Assembly (NCBI GenBank): GCA_016201105.1
Contig: JACQDN010000026.1
Location: 1 to 64,000 of the forward strand
Direction: 5' to 3'
Origin: Pseudomonadota bacterium
Lineage (GTDB): Bacteria; Pseudomonadota; Alphaproteobacteria; Micropepsales; Micropepsaceae
Length of the DNA: 64,000 bases
Shown: positions 1-9,034 of the stretch, in pieces
Position numbering within the stretch: the stretch's first letter is position 1
Layout: each line of letters begins with the position of its first letter
Notes under the pieces: generated by a model
What the model saw: only the letters and a program-made list of their open reading frames with translations
What the model was told of the DNA's origin: nothing
Database searches by the model: none
Position numbers and translations under genes: made by a program

Positions 1-522
1 GCGCTTTACAGCCGTGGGCTCGTCCGTGCGTTCCACGGCGGCGACTTCGCGCGCCATGCGGGCGAGAGCGGCTTCATAGAGCTGACGCTCGGAATAGGAC
101 TGCTCCGGCTGACCGCTGGCGCGATAGAGATCGCGCACGACCTCCGCGATCGCGACGAGATCGCCCGAGTTGATCTTCGCCTCGTATTCCTGCGCGCGGC
201 GGGACCACATCGTGCGCTTGATGCGCGCGCGGCCCTTCAGCGTGTTGAGCGCTGTCGCCACGATGTCGGGCGAGGACAGCTTGCGCATGCCCACGGCCTT
301 GGCTTTCGCGGTGGGAACGCGCAGCGTCATCTTGTCCTTTTCGAAGGTGATGACGAAGAGTTCCATCCTGATGCCGGCCACTTCCTGCTCTTCCACGCGC
401 GTGATTCTGCCGACGCCATGGGTCGGGTAGACCACATGGTCGTTCGCCTTGAAGTCCAACTTCTTGTTGGAATTCGCCGGAACCGTCTTCTTCTTCGCCA
501 CAACAGCTGTCGTCGTCGTCAT
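1..522 (-). CDS. carD: CarD family transcriptional regulator (3' end beyond window)
   Basis: CarD-type regulator that binds RNA polymerase beta through an N-terminal Tudor-like domain and modulates rRNA and stress promoters. The minus-strand reading from ATG at 522 begins MTTTTAVVAKKK, followed by a KLDFKANDHVVYPTHGVGRI segment at about residues 21-40 that is characteristic of the CarD/TRCF RNAP-interaction domain. The C-terminal half is helical and basic (YEAKINSGDLVAIAEVVRDL). A good ribosome site (AGGGA) lies just before the ATG. 174 codons are visible with no stop, so the gene runs off the left edge. FdxA lies upstream on the same strand, an arrangement common in alphaproteobacteria. The family call is secure; the lysine-rich start is typical of alphaproteobacterial CarD. 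Confidence 0.93.
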   Translation of the reverse strand, partial: MTTTTAVVAKKKTVPANSNKKLDFKANDHVVYPTHGVGRITRVEEQEVAGIRMELFVITFEKDKMTLRVPTAKAKAVGMRKLSSPDIVATALNTLKGRARIKRTMWSRRAQEYEAKINSGDLVAIAEVVRDLYRASGQPEQSYSERQLYEAALARMAREVAAVERTDEPTAVKR

Positions 523-903
523 TTCCCTGTCCAGTCATCACCGCAAGACGCTGCCGGTCGAAAAGCGACCGGACGCGCTGCGGTGCAATATTTAAACCCC
601 GTGATCACAACTCGAGCACGCAACAAACTGACCTGGCTCGCTGGCAACGAAGATCGGGGGCGTATCTGATGCCTGGAGCTGGGGGCAGAAAGTTAATCGT
701 CGATTGCGAGCCTTTCGTGCCTTGTGCCGAGTGTTTGTTATGTAACACAAAATTCCGCAAAAAGGAAGGCCGATTCGGACAAGCCATTGAAATATCGGCG
801 TTTATTTAAAATTCTATGAGAAATTGTCATGTAAATCAGATACCTAGCGGGCGGCACGAAATCGCGCATACCAGCCCGCCACAAGCCTAATGGTCAGTCA
901 ATT
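523..903. other. Intergenic region between fdxA and carD
   Basis: About 380 bases with no convincing gene on either strand. It is AT-richer than its flanks, consistent with a promoter region for carD. A GC-rich stem (GCGGGC at 847-852 pairing with GCCCGC at 874-879) lies just past the fdxA stop and may slow transcription leaving fdxA, but no T-run follows it, so I do not call a terminator. Confidence 0.5.
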
Positions 904-1242
904 TTACGAACCTGAACCGGGTTTATCGCTGAAGTACTTTTCGAATTTGTTATCCACACCATCCCATTCCTTGGCATCGGTCGGGGGAACGCCCTTCTGG
1001 GTGATGTTGGGCCATTGCTTGGCATATTCGGCGTTGAGGGTCAGCCATTTCTCCAGGCCTGGCTCGGTGTCCGCCTTGATCGCCTCCGGTGGGCATTCCG
1101 GCTCGCAAACACCGCAGTCGATGCAGACGTCCGGGTCGATCACCAGCATGTTGTCGCCCTCGTAGAAGCAGTCTACGGGGCAGACCTCAATGCAATCCAT
1201 GTATTTGCATTTGATGCAGGCTTCGGTGACGACGTAGGTCAT
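904..1242 (-). CDS. fdxA: Seven-iron ferredoxin FdxA (3Fe-4S/4Fe-4S)
   Basis: Small soluble electron carrier of 112 residues. Cysteines at 9, 12, 17, 21 and 25 and the second set at 40, 43, 46 and 50 ([11 protein letters not shown]) give the layout of the 3Fe-4S plus 4Fe-4S ferredoxins called FdxA. The C-terminal extension after residue 55 ([19 protein letters not shown]) is also typical and matches the usual family length of 107-115. The start at 1242 opens directly with MTYVVTEAC, as in homologues. It lies between the S4/helicase pair and carD on the same strand, a conserved alphaproteobacterial gene order. The redox partner is not evident here. Confidence 0.97.
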   Translation of the reverse strand: MTYVVTEACIKCKYMDCIEVCPVDCFYEGDNMLVIDPDVCIDCGVCEPECPPEAIKADTEPGLEKWLTLNAEYAKQWPNITQKGVPPTDAKEWDGVDNKFEKYFSDKPGSGS

Positions 1243-1366
1243 AAGGCTCTCGAACAGCAGAACTGGGCTGTCACTTAAGGCCCTCTCGCGAAGGGATCAA
1301 GCAGGTTGCGGCGATGAGGCTCTTTGGGCTGTTGCGCATTCGATTCAACACCAAAAAAGGATTAGT

Positions 1367-1536
1367 TCACGCGGAGGCGCGGAGCCGCGGAGTCGAGCTG
1401 TTTTTTGTGAATACCCGGTTCATGCGATGGAGGACCTTTCGCATAATTCTATTCGTGTCGCGATTGTGGGTGGCCTCCTTGAGGGCGGCCCTGACGAATG
1501 TTTGATACTCCTCCGCGGCTCCGCACCTCCGCGTGA
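1367..1536. repeat. Inverted-repeat-bounded intergenic element (26-bp arms)
   Basis: Positions 1367-1392 and 1511-1536 are reverse complements of each other with a single mismatch over 26 bases (arm starts TCACGCGGAGG). They enclose about 118 bases that hold no convincing gene. The element sits between fdxA and the S4-domain gene, which are otherwise cotranscribed in direction. It looks like a REP/MITE-type intergenic repeat; the RNA could fold into one long hairpin. Copy number elsewhere in the genome is unknown from this window. Confidence 0.75.
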
Positions 1537-1558
1537 GCCCCTTACTTCTTCCCGTTTT

Positions 1559-1840
1559 TCAGTTTTGCGGATTGAGAATTTCATACAGCGCCTGTGCTTC
1601 CTTCGCGGGGCCGCGGCGGAGGCCGCAGGATTGGATGCGGACGACGAGCACGTCGCGGCCGCGCGGCACAGTGAGCACGTCGCCTGGCTTTACGCTCACA
1701 CCGGCTTTTTCGACCCGCGCATCGTTCAAGCGAAGGACGCCCGAGAGTGCGGCGCTCTGGGCCAAGGCGCGCGTCTTGTAGAAGCGCGCATGCCACAGCC
1801 ACTTGTCGATGCGGATACGCTCGCTGGTTGGTTCCGGCAC
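1559..1840 (-). CDS. S4-domain RNA-binding protein (Hsp15-like)
   Basis: The reading ends at 1559 and carries RIRIDKWLWHARFYKTRALA near its N-terminus, the signature of small S4 RNA-binding proteins related to Hsp15, which binds stalled 50S subunits. A basic loop and a RVEKAGVSVKPGDVLTV-type S4 strand region follow. No ATG precedes the domain, so I place the start at the GTG at 1840 (VPEPTSER...), giving 93 residues, 8 bases after the helicase stop. A start further upstream, overlapping the helicase, is possible. Translational coupling to the helicase is likely. Helicase / S4 / fdxA / carD is a recurrent alphaproteobacterial cluster. Confidence 0.85.
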   Translation of the reverse strand: MPEPTSERIRIDKWLWHARFYKTRALAQSAALSGVLRLNDARVEKAGVSVKPGDVLTVPRGRDVLVVRIQSCGLRRGPAKEAQALYEILNPQN

Positions 1841-1848
1841 GGCGGCGC

Positions 1849-4431
1849 TCAGCGTTTGCGGACCAAGGTGGCGAGGCTTGCAAACGGCGAGTCCGGGCGC
1901 ACCGTAACTGTCGCGTGTTTCTTTTTCTTCTTGTGCGCATGCTGGCGGCGCGGCTGCGTGCGCGTGCCGGTGTTGCGCCACACGCTGGTCGATTCGTTGG
2001 TGTTGGCGACTTCGACACGGCTCCAGCCAAGAGCGGCGAGAATCTTCTCCAGCGTGTCGCGATCGCAGCCGAGCAGCGAGACCAGTTTGGGGATGGCGGC
2101 GTCGGCTGTTTGCCCTTTCGCCGCCGCCGCTTCGAGCTCTTCTTCGAGGCGATCGAGCATGTCGAGACGCACGGCGCGCGGTCCCGCCAAGCGGAACCCC
2201 GCGGCGGCCAAAAATCCGTGCGGTATGTCGTGATCGAATTCGAAGGAGGTGAGACCTGCTGGCGGGGCAGGCGGGATCTTTTCCAGCCGATGCTTCACAC
2301 CCCACAGCAACGCCAGCAAAGACGCCGCCTCGGGCCGCAGCAGTTTGGGCATGTAGATCGAGCGCCTCGCGAACCGCACGCCGAACGGTCGCAGTGCGCG
2401 CATCGCGGCGCGCTCGTCGGGGGGAAGCGTCGCATTATGGCGATCGAGCGAACCCAAAGATTCACAAAGCTGATGGGCAAGGCCTCGCGCCTCGGCCGGC
2501 AGCGCCGTTTGCGTTCCGGCTTTCGCATCGGCCGCCTTGCGCAGCGCCATCAACGGTTCAAGCCGCAGCTCGGTGCGTGTCGCAATCCACGCATCCAACC
2601 GCTTCTGTATCCGTTCGCGAAGATCGCTGCGGAGATGATCGTCCGCCAATATCGCGATGACAGGCAACAGCGCGCTCGTTCCCGCCGTCAGGCGCGCCAC
2701 GATGGCGCCGTCCCACCACAGCCGGCCGTGTTCGCTCAGCGTGATGTCGGTGTCGGCTGCGTTGGCCAGCCGCATCGAGCGGGCATAGAACTCGCCGTCG
2801 AGGCCTTTTAGCGCCGCCGTGCGCAAGGTCTTGCCGTGAATACCCTCGGCGCGAGGATCGGCTTCGAAGTGGAAACCCTCGAGCTTGCCGATGGTCTCGC
2901 CACCAATCGACACGCTGCCGGAATCATCCAGCGCCAGATCCAGCACATCGTCGTCGCGCAAACGGCGCATCAGCACCGCCGTGCGCCGGTCGATGAAGCG
3001 CTGCGTGAGCCGCTCGTGAAGCGCGTCCGAAAGACGATCTTCCACGGCACGCGCCTGCCCCTGCCAATGCGCGGAGTCTTTCACCCAGCCGGGACGGTGG
3101 GCGGCATAAGTCCAGGTGCGGATTTGCGCGAGACGCCCCGACAGCGTCGCCACATCGCCTTCAATGACATCGAGGCGCGCGATCTGACGCGCCAGCCAAT
3201 CTTCGGGCAGCACGCCGTCGTCGCTCATCAGATGGCGATAAATCTGCTCGACCAGTTTCACATGCTCGTCGGGCGAGAGCTTGCGAAAATCGGGAAGCTG
3301 GCAGGCGTCCCACAATCTCTTCACTGCCGCCGGCGCGCGGGCCATGTCGCGAATTTCGTCGTGACCGCCCAGGAGACGCAGGCTGGTGAAATCCATCGCC
3401 GGCCGCGCCTTTACAAGGCCTCGCGCCGGAGGCGGTTCGTCGAGTGCTTCCAGCAGGGCGTCCAGGGAATGAAACGCCAGTGCCGAATTTCGATACTGCA
3501 GCAGCCGCACCGGCTCATAGCGATGGCCTTCGACGCGAGAGACGGTCTCTTCGTCAAGGGATTCGGCTTCGGCCGTCATGCCGAACGTGCCGTCGTTCAT
3601 ATGCCGCCCGGCGCGCCCGGCGATTTGTCCGATTTCTTCCGGCTTCAGCGGCCGAATGCCGATCCCGTCGAATTTTTCCATGGCGGCGAACGCGACGTGA
3701 TCGACGTCCATGTTGATGCCCATGCCGATTGCGTCGGTGGCGACGAGAAAGTCCACGTCACCGGATTGATAGAGCGCGACCTGCGCATTGCGGGTGCGCG
3801 GCGAAAGCGCACCCAGCACTACGGCTGCGCCGCCGCGCTGGCGGCGAACCAGTTCGGCGATGCCGTAAACGTCTTCCGCCGAGAAGGCGACGATGGCCGA
3901 GCGGCGGGGCAGGCGGGTGAGTTTCTTGTGGCCGGTATAGGCGAGATCGGAAAAGCGCGGGCGGGTGATGAAATGCGCGCGGGGAACGAAACGCTGGATG
4001 GCACCGCGCATCGTTTCCGCGCCCAGGAAAAGCGTTTCTTCCTCGCCGCGCGCGTTCAGCAGCCTGTCGGTGAAGACATGGCCGCGCTCGGGATCGGCGC
4101 AAAGCTGGATTTCATCGACGGCGAGAAAAGCGACGCGCAGATCGAGCGGCATCGCTTCGACTGTGCATACAAAATAGCGTGCATCGGGCGGGACGATCTT
4201 TTCTTCGCCGGTGATCAGGGCTGCGTATTGGGCGCCTTTGAGACGGGCGACTTTGTCGTAGACCTCGCGCGCCAGCAGACGCAGCGGCAGCCCGATCATC
4301 CCGGAGCGGTGCGCCAGCATGCGCTCGATGGCGAAATGCGTCTTGCCGGTGTTGGTGGGGCCGAGCACCGCCGCGATCCGGCCCTCATCGAAATCTTTGG
4401 GGCGGCTGGGGCGAATTCGTCGTGCGCTCAT
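1849..4431 (-). CDS. Suv3-like superfamily 2 RNA helicase
   Basis: About 860 residues from the ATG at 4431 (MSARRIRPSRPK). The N-terminal half holds an SF2 helicase core: Walker A as GPTNTGKTH, a DEIQ-type motif II (FLAVDEIQL), an SAT-like segment, and a helicase C-terminal region with GMGINM and QIAGRAGRH. The order and wording match the SUV3/mitochondrial-degradosome-type helicases found as single genes in alphaproteobacteria. The roughly 400-residue C-terminal half is unassigned. The role is probably RNA unwinding in decay or ribosome maturation; this is inferred from family. An in-frame ATG at 4497 would add 22 residues but fits homologues less well. Confidence 0.9.
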   Translation of the reverse strand: MSARRIRPSRPKDFDEGRIAAVLGPTNTGKTHFAIERMLAHRSGMIGLPLRLLAREVYDKVARLKGAQYAALITGEEKIVPPDARYFVCTVEAMPLDLRVAFLAVDEIQLCADPERGHVFTDRLLNARGEEETLFLGAETMRGAIQRFVPRAHFITRPRFSDLAYTGHKKLTRLPRRSAIVAFSAEDVYGIAELVRRQRGGAAVVLGALSPRTRNAQVALYQSGDVDFLVATDAIGMGINMDVDHVAFAAMEKFDGIGIRPLKPEEIGQIAGRAGRHMNDGTFGMTAEAESLDEETVSRVEGHRYEPVRLLQYRNSALAFHSLDALLEALDEPPPARGLVKARPAMDFTSLRLLGGHDEIRDMARAPAAVKRLWDACQLPDFRKLSPDEHVKLVEQIYRHLMSDDGVLPEDWLARQIARLDVIEGDVATLSGRLAQIRTWTYAAHRPGWVKDSAHWQGQARAVEDRLSDALHERLTQRFIDRRTAVLMRRLRDDDVLDLALDDSGSVSIGGETIGKLEGFHFEADPRAEGIHGKTLRTAALKGLDGEFYARSMRLANAADTDITLSEHGRLWWDGAIVARLTAGTSALLPVIAILADDHLRSDLRERIQKRLDAWIATRTELRLEPLMALRKAADAKAGTQTALPAEARGLAHQLCESLGSLDRHNATLPPDERAAMRALRPFGVRFARRSIYMPKLLRPEAASLLALLWGVKHRLEKIPPAPPAGLTSFEFDHDIPHGFLAAAGFRLAGPRAVRLDMLDRLEEELEAAAAKGQTADAAIPKLVSLLGCDRDTLEKILAALGWSRVEVANTNESTSVWRNTGTRTQPRRQHAHKKKKKHATVTVRPDSPFASLATLVRKR

Positions 4432-4612
4432 GGGGATCGCAACATTGGAGCTTTCCGCACCTCTCGCAAGGCACGGACTGCAACGGTCAACCTGCATATG
4501 GATGGGAAGTTAACGACCGTGAACAGTCCCAGCACGAATCAGGGACGAATCACTAACCGACTCAATATCATCATTTGTTCTCACACAATGGCTCGAAAGT
4601 CAATACCATTCC

Positions 4613-4630
4613 CCCACAAAATCTTGTGGG
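4613..4630. promoter_or_regulatory. Perfect inverted repeat between helicase and scpA, possible operator
   Basis: CCCACAA, a 4-base spacer, then TTGTGGG, at 4613-4619 and 4624-4630. Two further half-site-like copies follow: TTGTGG at 4640-4645 and CCCACA at 4660-4665. They all lie in the 374-base gap between the divergent helicase and scpA genes, which otherwise holds no gene. Repeated half-sites in a divergent promoter region suggest a regulator-binding site, perhaps controlling scpA. The regulator is not identifiable. Confidence 0.45.
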
Positions 4631-4805
4631 TAGGCCAATTTGTGGAGTCTTTGAGGTTACCCACAGGAATACTCCGTAGACTGACAAACCTTCCCGCCTC
4701 CAAAAGGCGCGCGTGTTGGGCCGATCCCTGCCTTGAGGCAGCCTTGGAGACCCAGGCTTTGCGCGGCATTTCGCACCTGCGATACTGCCGAAGCGGAGGA
4801 GACGC

Positions 4806-6962
4806 ATGACGGATAAGAATTCGGGCAAGACCCCCGAGGCTTGGGCCAAGCTCGCGAGCAAGGAACTCAAGGACAAACCGCTTTCGAGCCTCTCGTGGTA
4901 CACGCCGGAGGGCTTCGACGTGAAGCCGCTCTACACCGCTGCTGATCTGGAGGGGCTTGAGGCCAACACGCTGCCGGGCCTGGCGCCGTTCACGCGCGGT
5001 GTGCGGGCCACCATGTATGCAGGACGCCCCTGGACGGTGCGCCAGTACGCCGGCTTCTCCACCGCCGAAGAATCCAACGCCTTCTATCGCAAGAATTTAG
5101 CCGCCGGGCAGATGGGACTTTCGGTGGCTTTCGATCTTGCCACGCATCGCGGTTACGACAGCGATCACCCCCGCGTCGCGGGCGACGTCGGCAAGGCAGG
5201 CGTCGCCATTGATTCCGTCGAGGACATGAAAATCCTGTTCTCCGGAATTCCGCTCGACAAGATGAGTGTGTCGATGACGATGAACGGTGCCGTCATTCCC
5301 ACCATGGCGAACTTCATCGTGGCGGCGGAAGAGCAGGGCGTCGCGAGCGAGAAACTCTCCGGCACCATTCAGAACGATATCCTCAAGGAATTCATGGTGC
5401 GCAATACCTACATCTATCCGCCCACACCCTCGATGCGCATCGTCGCCGACATCATCGAGTACACAGCAAAAAAAATGCCGAAGTTCAATTCAATTTCGAT
5501 CAGCGGCTATCACATGCACGAGGCCGGCGCGACCGCGGTGCAGGAACTCGCTTATACGCTGGCTGACGGCATCGACTATGTGCGCGCGGCTCTGGCAAAG
5601 GGGTTGGTCGTCGATCAGTTCGCGCCGCGCCTTTCGTTCTTCTTCGGCATCGGCATGAACTTCTTCATGGAAGCGGCGAAGCTGCGGGCCGCACGTCTGG
5701 TGTGGTCGCGCATCATGGCAGAGTTCGGCGCCAAGAATCCCGAAAGCCTGATGCTGCGCACGCACTGTCAAACGTCCGGCGTGTCGCTCACCGAACAGGA
5801 TCCCTACAACAACATCGTGCGCACGACGATCGAGGCCCTAGCGTCCGTGCTCGGCGGCACCCAGTCGCTCCACACCAACTCCTTCGACGAAGCGATCGCT
5901 CTGCCGACAGAGTTTTCAGCCCGCATTGCGCGCAACACGCAACTTATTCTTCAGCACGAGAGCCAGGTGACGAAGGTCGCCGATCCGCTGGGAGGCTCCT
6001 ACTACGTCGAAGCGCTGACGCATGCGCTTGCCACGCATGCGCAAGCCATCATCGACGATGTCGAGGCGATGGGCGGCATGACCAAGGCGGTGGAGGCCGG
6101 CATTCCGAAACTGCGCATCGAAGAATCCGCAGCGCGCCGCCAAGCCCGCGTCGACAAAGGTGAAGACGTGATCGTCGGTGTCAACAGGTTCGAGCCGGAG
6201 CACGAATCGCCCATGGACGTGCGCGATATCGACAATGCCGCGGTGCGGACGCAGCAGATCGCGCGGCTGAACGACGTCAAAGCCAGGCGCGATTCCAAGA
6301 AGCTCGAAGCGGCGCTGCAGGCGCTGATCGAAGGGGCGAGAGGCAACGGCAACCTGCTGGCGCTCGCCGTCGAGGCGGCGCGCGCGCGTGCCACGGTGGG
6401 AGAGATCTCCGAAGCCATGGAAAAAGTTTTCGGCCGTCACCGCGCGGAAATCCGCTCGATCTCGGGCGTCTATGGCGGCGCCTATGAAGGCGACAACGAA
6501 TTCGCCTCCATCCGCGGCGATGTCGAAGACTTTGCGAAGGAAGAAGGCCGCCGACCGCGCATGCTGGTGGCCAAGATGGGACAGGACGGCCACGATCGCG
6601 GCGCGAAAGTCATCGCCACCGCTTTCGCCGATCTCGGCTTCGATGTCGATATCGGGCCGCTATTCCAGACGCCGGAAGAAGTTGCCAAAGACGCCATCGA
6701 AGCCGACGTGCACGTCATCGGCGTGTCGAGCCAAGCGGCCGGCCACAAGACACTGGTGCCGTTGCTGCTCGACGCACTGAAGAAACAGAAGGCCGACGAC
6801 ATTCTTGTCGTCGTGGGCGGTGTTATCCCCGCGCAGGACTATGCGTTCCTGCAGAAGACCGGCGTGGCGGCGATCTTCGGACCGGGGACAAACATTCCCG
6901 AAGCGGCGAAAAAGGTGCTCAATCTTATCCGCGCGCGGCGCCTCGATCACGCGGCGGAATAA
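4806..6962 (+). CDS. scpA: Methylmalonyl-CoA mutase (single-chain, B12-dependent)
   Basis: 718 residues, the length of the catalytic (alpha-type) mutase chain. It interconverts (R)-methylmalonyl-CoA and succinyl-CoA using adenosylcobalamin. The N-terminal TIM-barrel part contains the [16 protein letters not shown] and [12 protein letters not shown] segments. The C-terminal B12 domain has the base-off ligand motif DGHDRG at residues 594-599, with His596 as cobalt ligand, and the later VVGGVIP motif. A strong GGAGGAG ribosome site precedes the ATG. No beta-type small subunit gene is in the window, so a homodimer or a partner elsewhere is possible. MeaB, its GTPase chaperone, lies 3 kb downstream, and CobST genes for B12 assembly follow. 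Confidence 0.97.
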   Translation: MTDKNSGKTPEAWAKLASKELKDKPLSSLSWYTPEGFDVKPLYTAADLEGLEANTLPGLAPFTRGVRATMYAGRPWTVRQYAGFSTAEESNAFYRKNLAAGQMGLSVAFDLATHRGYDSDHPRVAGDVGKAGVAIDSVEDMKILFSGIPLDKMSVSMTMNGAVIPTMANFIVAAEEQGVASEKLSGTIQNDILKEFMVRNTYIYPPTPSMRIVADIIEYTAKKMPKFNSISISGYHMHEAGATAVQELAYTLADGIDYVRAALAKGLVVDQFAPRLSFFFGIGMNFFMEAAKLRAARLVWSRIMAEFGAKNPESLMLRTHCQTSGVSLTEQDPYNNIVRTTIEALASVLGGTQSLHTNSFDEAIALPTEFSARIARNTQLILQHESQVTKVADPLGGSYYVEALTHALATHAQAIIDDVEAMGGMTKAVEAGIPKLRIEESAARRQARVDKGEDVIVGVNRFEPEHESPMDVRDIDNAAVRTQQIARLNDVKARRDSKKLEAALQALIEGARGNGNLLALAVEAARARATVGEISEAMEKVFGRHRAEIRSISGVYGGAYEGDNEFASIRGDVEDFAKEEGRRPRMLVAKMGQDGHDRGAKVIATAFADLGFDVDIGPLFQTPEEVAKDAIEADVHVIGVSSQAAGHKTLVPLLLDALKKQKADDILVVVGGVIPAQDYAFLQKTGVAAIFGPGTNIPEAAKKVLNLIRARRLDHAAE

Positions 6963-6970
6963 ACGTGTCT

Positions 6971-7166
6971 CCACCCTCCCTTGGGAGGGTCGAAAAATCC
7001 GAAGGATTTTTGGGGAGGATATGAAACGGAGTTCTCCCTTTGCGCATCCTCCCCGATCCGCCTTCGCCGAGGCTCCGGCGGACGTTGTGACTTACACGAC
7101 CCGCCGAAGCTTTTAGCGTAGGCGGGAATTTTCTTCGCGAATCTCGACCCTCTCGAGGGAGGGTGG
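6971..7166. repeat. Inverted-repeat-bounded intergenic element (23-bp arms)
   Basis: 6971-6993 and 7144-7166 are reverse complements with two mismatches over 23 bases (arm begins CCACCCTCCC). Inside lies a second perfect hairpin, AAAAATCC-GAA-GGATTTTT at 6993-7011, which may terminate scpA transcription, and a GC-rich segment TCCGCCTTCGCCGAGG of the kind seen in alphaproteobacterial intergenic repeats. It fills almost all of the scpA to panE-like gap. No gene is credible within it. Confidence 0.75.
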
Positions 7167-7197
7167 ATTTCGTTCGTAGGTGAAAGGTTGGCCAGCA

Positions 7198-8088
7198 ATG
7201 ACTCGCATCCACCTCATCGGGCCAGGCGCCATCGGCGGAACAGTCGCCGCAGGAATCGCAGAAAGTGGTCGGCACGATTTCACGATTTGCGGTAATCAGG
7301 CGTTCGACGCTCTGACCGTGACGCGCTCTGACACCAAAGAGTTCAGATCCTTGCCCGTGCGCGTAGTGACCAAGCCGTCCGAAGTCTCACGCGCCGATTG
7401 GGTGCTGCTCGCGGTCAAATCGCATCAGACGCCGTCGACTGCAGAATGGTTGAAAGCTGCGGTCGGTCCCAGCACCAAGCTTGCGATCCTGCAGAACGGT
7501 GTCGAGCACAAGGAGCGCGTGCGCGGTCTTGTCCCCGCGAGCGCGCCGCTACTGCCCATCGTCGTACAACTTCCCGCCGAACGCACGGCGCCGGGTAAGA
7601 TCACCACTTATGGTCCGGCCCTGCTGATCGCCGCCGACAACGACATTGGCCGCGAATTTGCCGGGCTGTTCGAGAACACCTCGGTCCGCGTGCAGCTCAG
7701 CGACGATTTCATGACGCGCCAATGGGAGAAGCTTTGCCTCAACGCGGCCAGCGGCTCGCTCACCACCTTGACCATGGACCCCGACGCCATCGCGCGCGTG
7801 CCGGGCCTGCGCGATCTCGCCAAGCGCATCGCGGATGAATGCGTGGCCGTCGGGCGGGCGGAAGGCGCCAAGTTCGCCGACGATTTTGCCGCCAATCTTG
7901 CCAACATGCTGGCCGCGCGCCGCGGCAATCGCGGCAACTCGATGTACTACGACCGCCGCGACGGCAAGGAATTGGAATACGACGCGCGCAACGCGGTGAT
8001 CGCGCGGCTCGGCGCCAAGCACGGCATTGCCACGCCGCTCAGCTCCGCGCTGGTTCCTCTGTTACGAGCCCTTGGTCCGCAGGGGTAG
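7198..8088 (+). CDS. Ketopantoate reductase family protein (PanE-like)
   Basis: 296 residues from the ATG at 7198. The N-terminus holds a Rossmann NADP-binding motif GPGAIGG at residues 7-13, and the second half has QWEKLCLNAASGSLTTLT, which carries the catalytic Lys and Asn region of 2-dehydropantoate 2-reductases. Such enzymes reduce ketopantoate to pantoate for CoA synthesis, but the family includes many paralogs with other 2-oxoacid substrates, so I leave the symbol blank. The last 50 bases overlap tail-to-tail with the convergent PAP2 gene. The start further upstream at 7180 would fall in the ribosome-site region. Confidence 0.85.
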   Translation: MTRIHLIGPGAIGGTVAAGIAESGRHDFTICGNQAFDALTVTRSDTKEFRSLPVRVVTKPSEVSRADWVLLAVKSHQTPSTAEWLKAAVGPSTKLAILQNGVEHKERVRGLVPASAPLLPIVVQLPAERTAPGKITTYGPALLIAADNDIGREFAGLFENTSVRVQLSDDFMTRQWEKLCLNAASGSLTTLTMDPDAIARVPGLRDLAKRIADECVAVGRAEGAKFADDFAANLANMLAARRGNRGNSMYYDRRDGKELEYDARNAVIARLGAKHGIATPLSSALVPLLRALGPQG

Positions 8089-8980
8089 ATTTCGGCTCGC
8101 GGCCGACGCCGACCAGGCGGAACAGGAACGGCGCGATACAGGTGACGTAGAAGCCGATCACGAAGCTTTGGACGGCGCTCGCGGCATCCGGCTCGATATG
8201 AAGCGCCACGCCGGCGCGCCCCAGCGCCTCGCGCAGAACGAACAGGCCGACGACGCCCAGCACGCCCAGCAAGATCATCGCCCACCAAGCCGGACGCTTG
8301 GGTTGGCCAGCGACAGCGCGGTGATCGAGCACTGTTCCGCCATAGGCCCCGACGAAGAAGAGCAGGGTATTCTCCGCACCTTGCGGATATTTGGCGATCG
8401 GCCACGACCACCAGACGAGGGCGAAGAGCAAGGCGAAGGCCGCCAAGTGAACGATGTTGGGCAGGCGCCGCCAGAAATCGAAAGCGGGGCTGAGCGCAAT
8501 GCCGAGTATCAAAAGCCCCGCGACGCCCAGCGCGAATCCAGTTGCCACGTCGTCGATGTCGTGCACGCCGAGGTAGAGCCGGCTTAAACCGACACCGAGC
8601 GCGATGAAGACCGCTGCGACCCACGCCCAGCCACGGCGAATTTCATAAGCGAGCCACAGCCACATGGCGGCGGCGACTTGCGCATGTCCGCTGGGGCGCC
8701 CGTAAGAGTCCTCCACGCGTTCGCCGGCGAGCTGGAACATCGCGTCCGGCCGCGGATCCTGCCAGTAATCCTTGAGCCAGCCGTTCACGATGCCGGTCAC
8801 GACGATGACGAGCGCGAGCCGCATGAACAGCGTGCGATCCCAAAACCAATAGAGCGGCGGCATCAAGATGAGGAAGAACGGGGTGTAGCCGAGAAAGGTA
8901 AAGCCGTCGGCGATCGGCGTCGCCCAGGCGTGCCTTAGCGGCAGCACCCAATGCATGTCGTGCAGAAACGAATAGCCCAT
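8039..8980 (-). CDS. PAP2-family membrane phosphatase
   Basis: Integral membrane protein of 313 residues from the ATG at 8980, preceded by GAGGGGCGAC as ribosome site. All three PAP2 acid-phosphatase motifs are present: KDYWQDPRP, then GRPSGH, then SRLYLGVHDIDD, whose His and Asp complete the active site. The rest is hydrophobic, with about eight membrane segments, and a charged C-terminal tail. Likely substrates are lipid phosphates such as undecaprenyl diphosphate or phosphatidate; the exact one cannot be read from sequence. The 3' end overlaps the convergent reductase gene. Confidence 0.88.
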   Translation of the reverse strand: MGYSFLHDMHWVLPLRHAWATPIADGFTFLGYTPFFLILMPPLYWFWDRTLFMRLALVIVVTGIVNGWLKDYWQDPRPDAMFQLAGERVEDSYGRPSGHAQVAAAMWLWLAYEIRRGWAWVAAVFIALGVGLSRLYLGVHDIDDVATGFALGVAGLLILGIALSPAFDFWRRLPNIVHLAAFALLFALVWWSWPIAKYPQGAENTLLFFVGAYGGTVLDHRAVAGQPKRPAWWAMILLGVLGVVGLFVLREALGRAGVALHIEPDAASAVQSFVIGFYVTCIAPFLFRLVGVGREPKSTPADQGLVTEEPARS

Positions 8981-9034
8981 GTCGCCCCTCGCGTGGGCGG
9001 CATTTCTAGGCAAGTTCTAGGAACGCGTCGAGCG

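Noticed and set aside
2836-4809. Long open frame on the plus strand opposite the helicase
   Set aside because: It lies wholly antisense to a helicase with all SF2 motifs, has no recognisable domain and reflects GC-rich codon bias.
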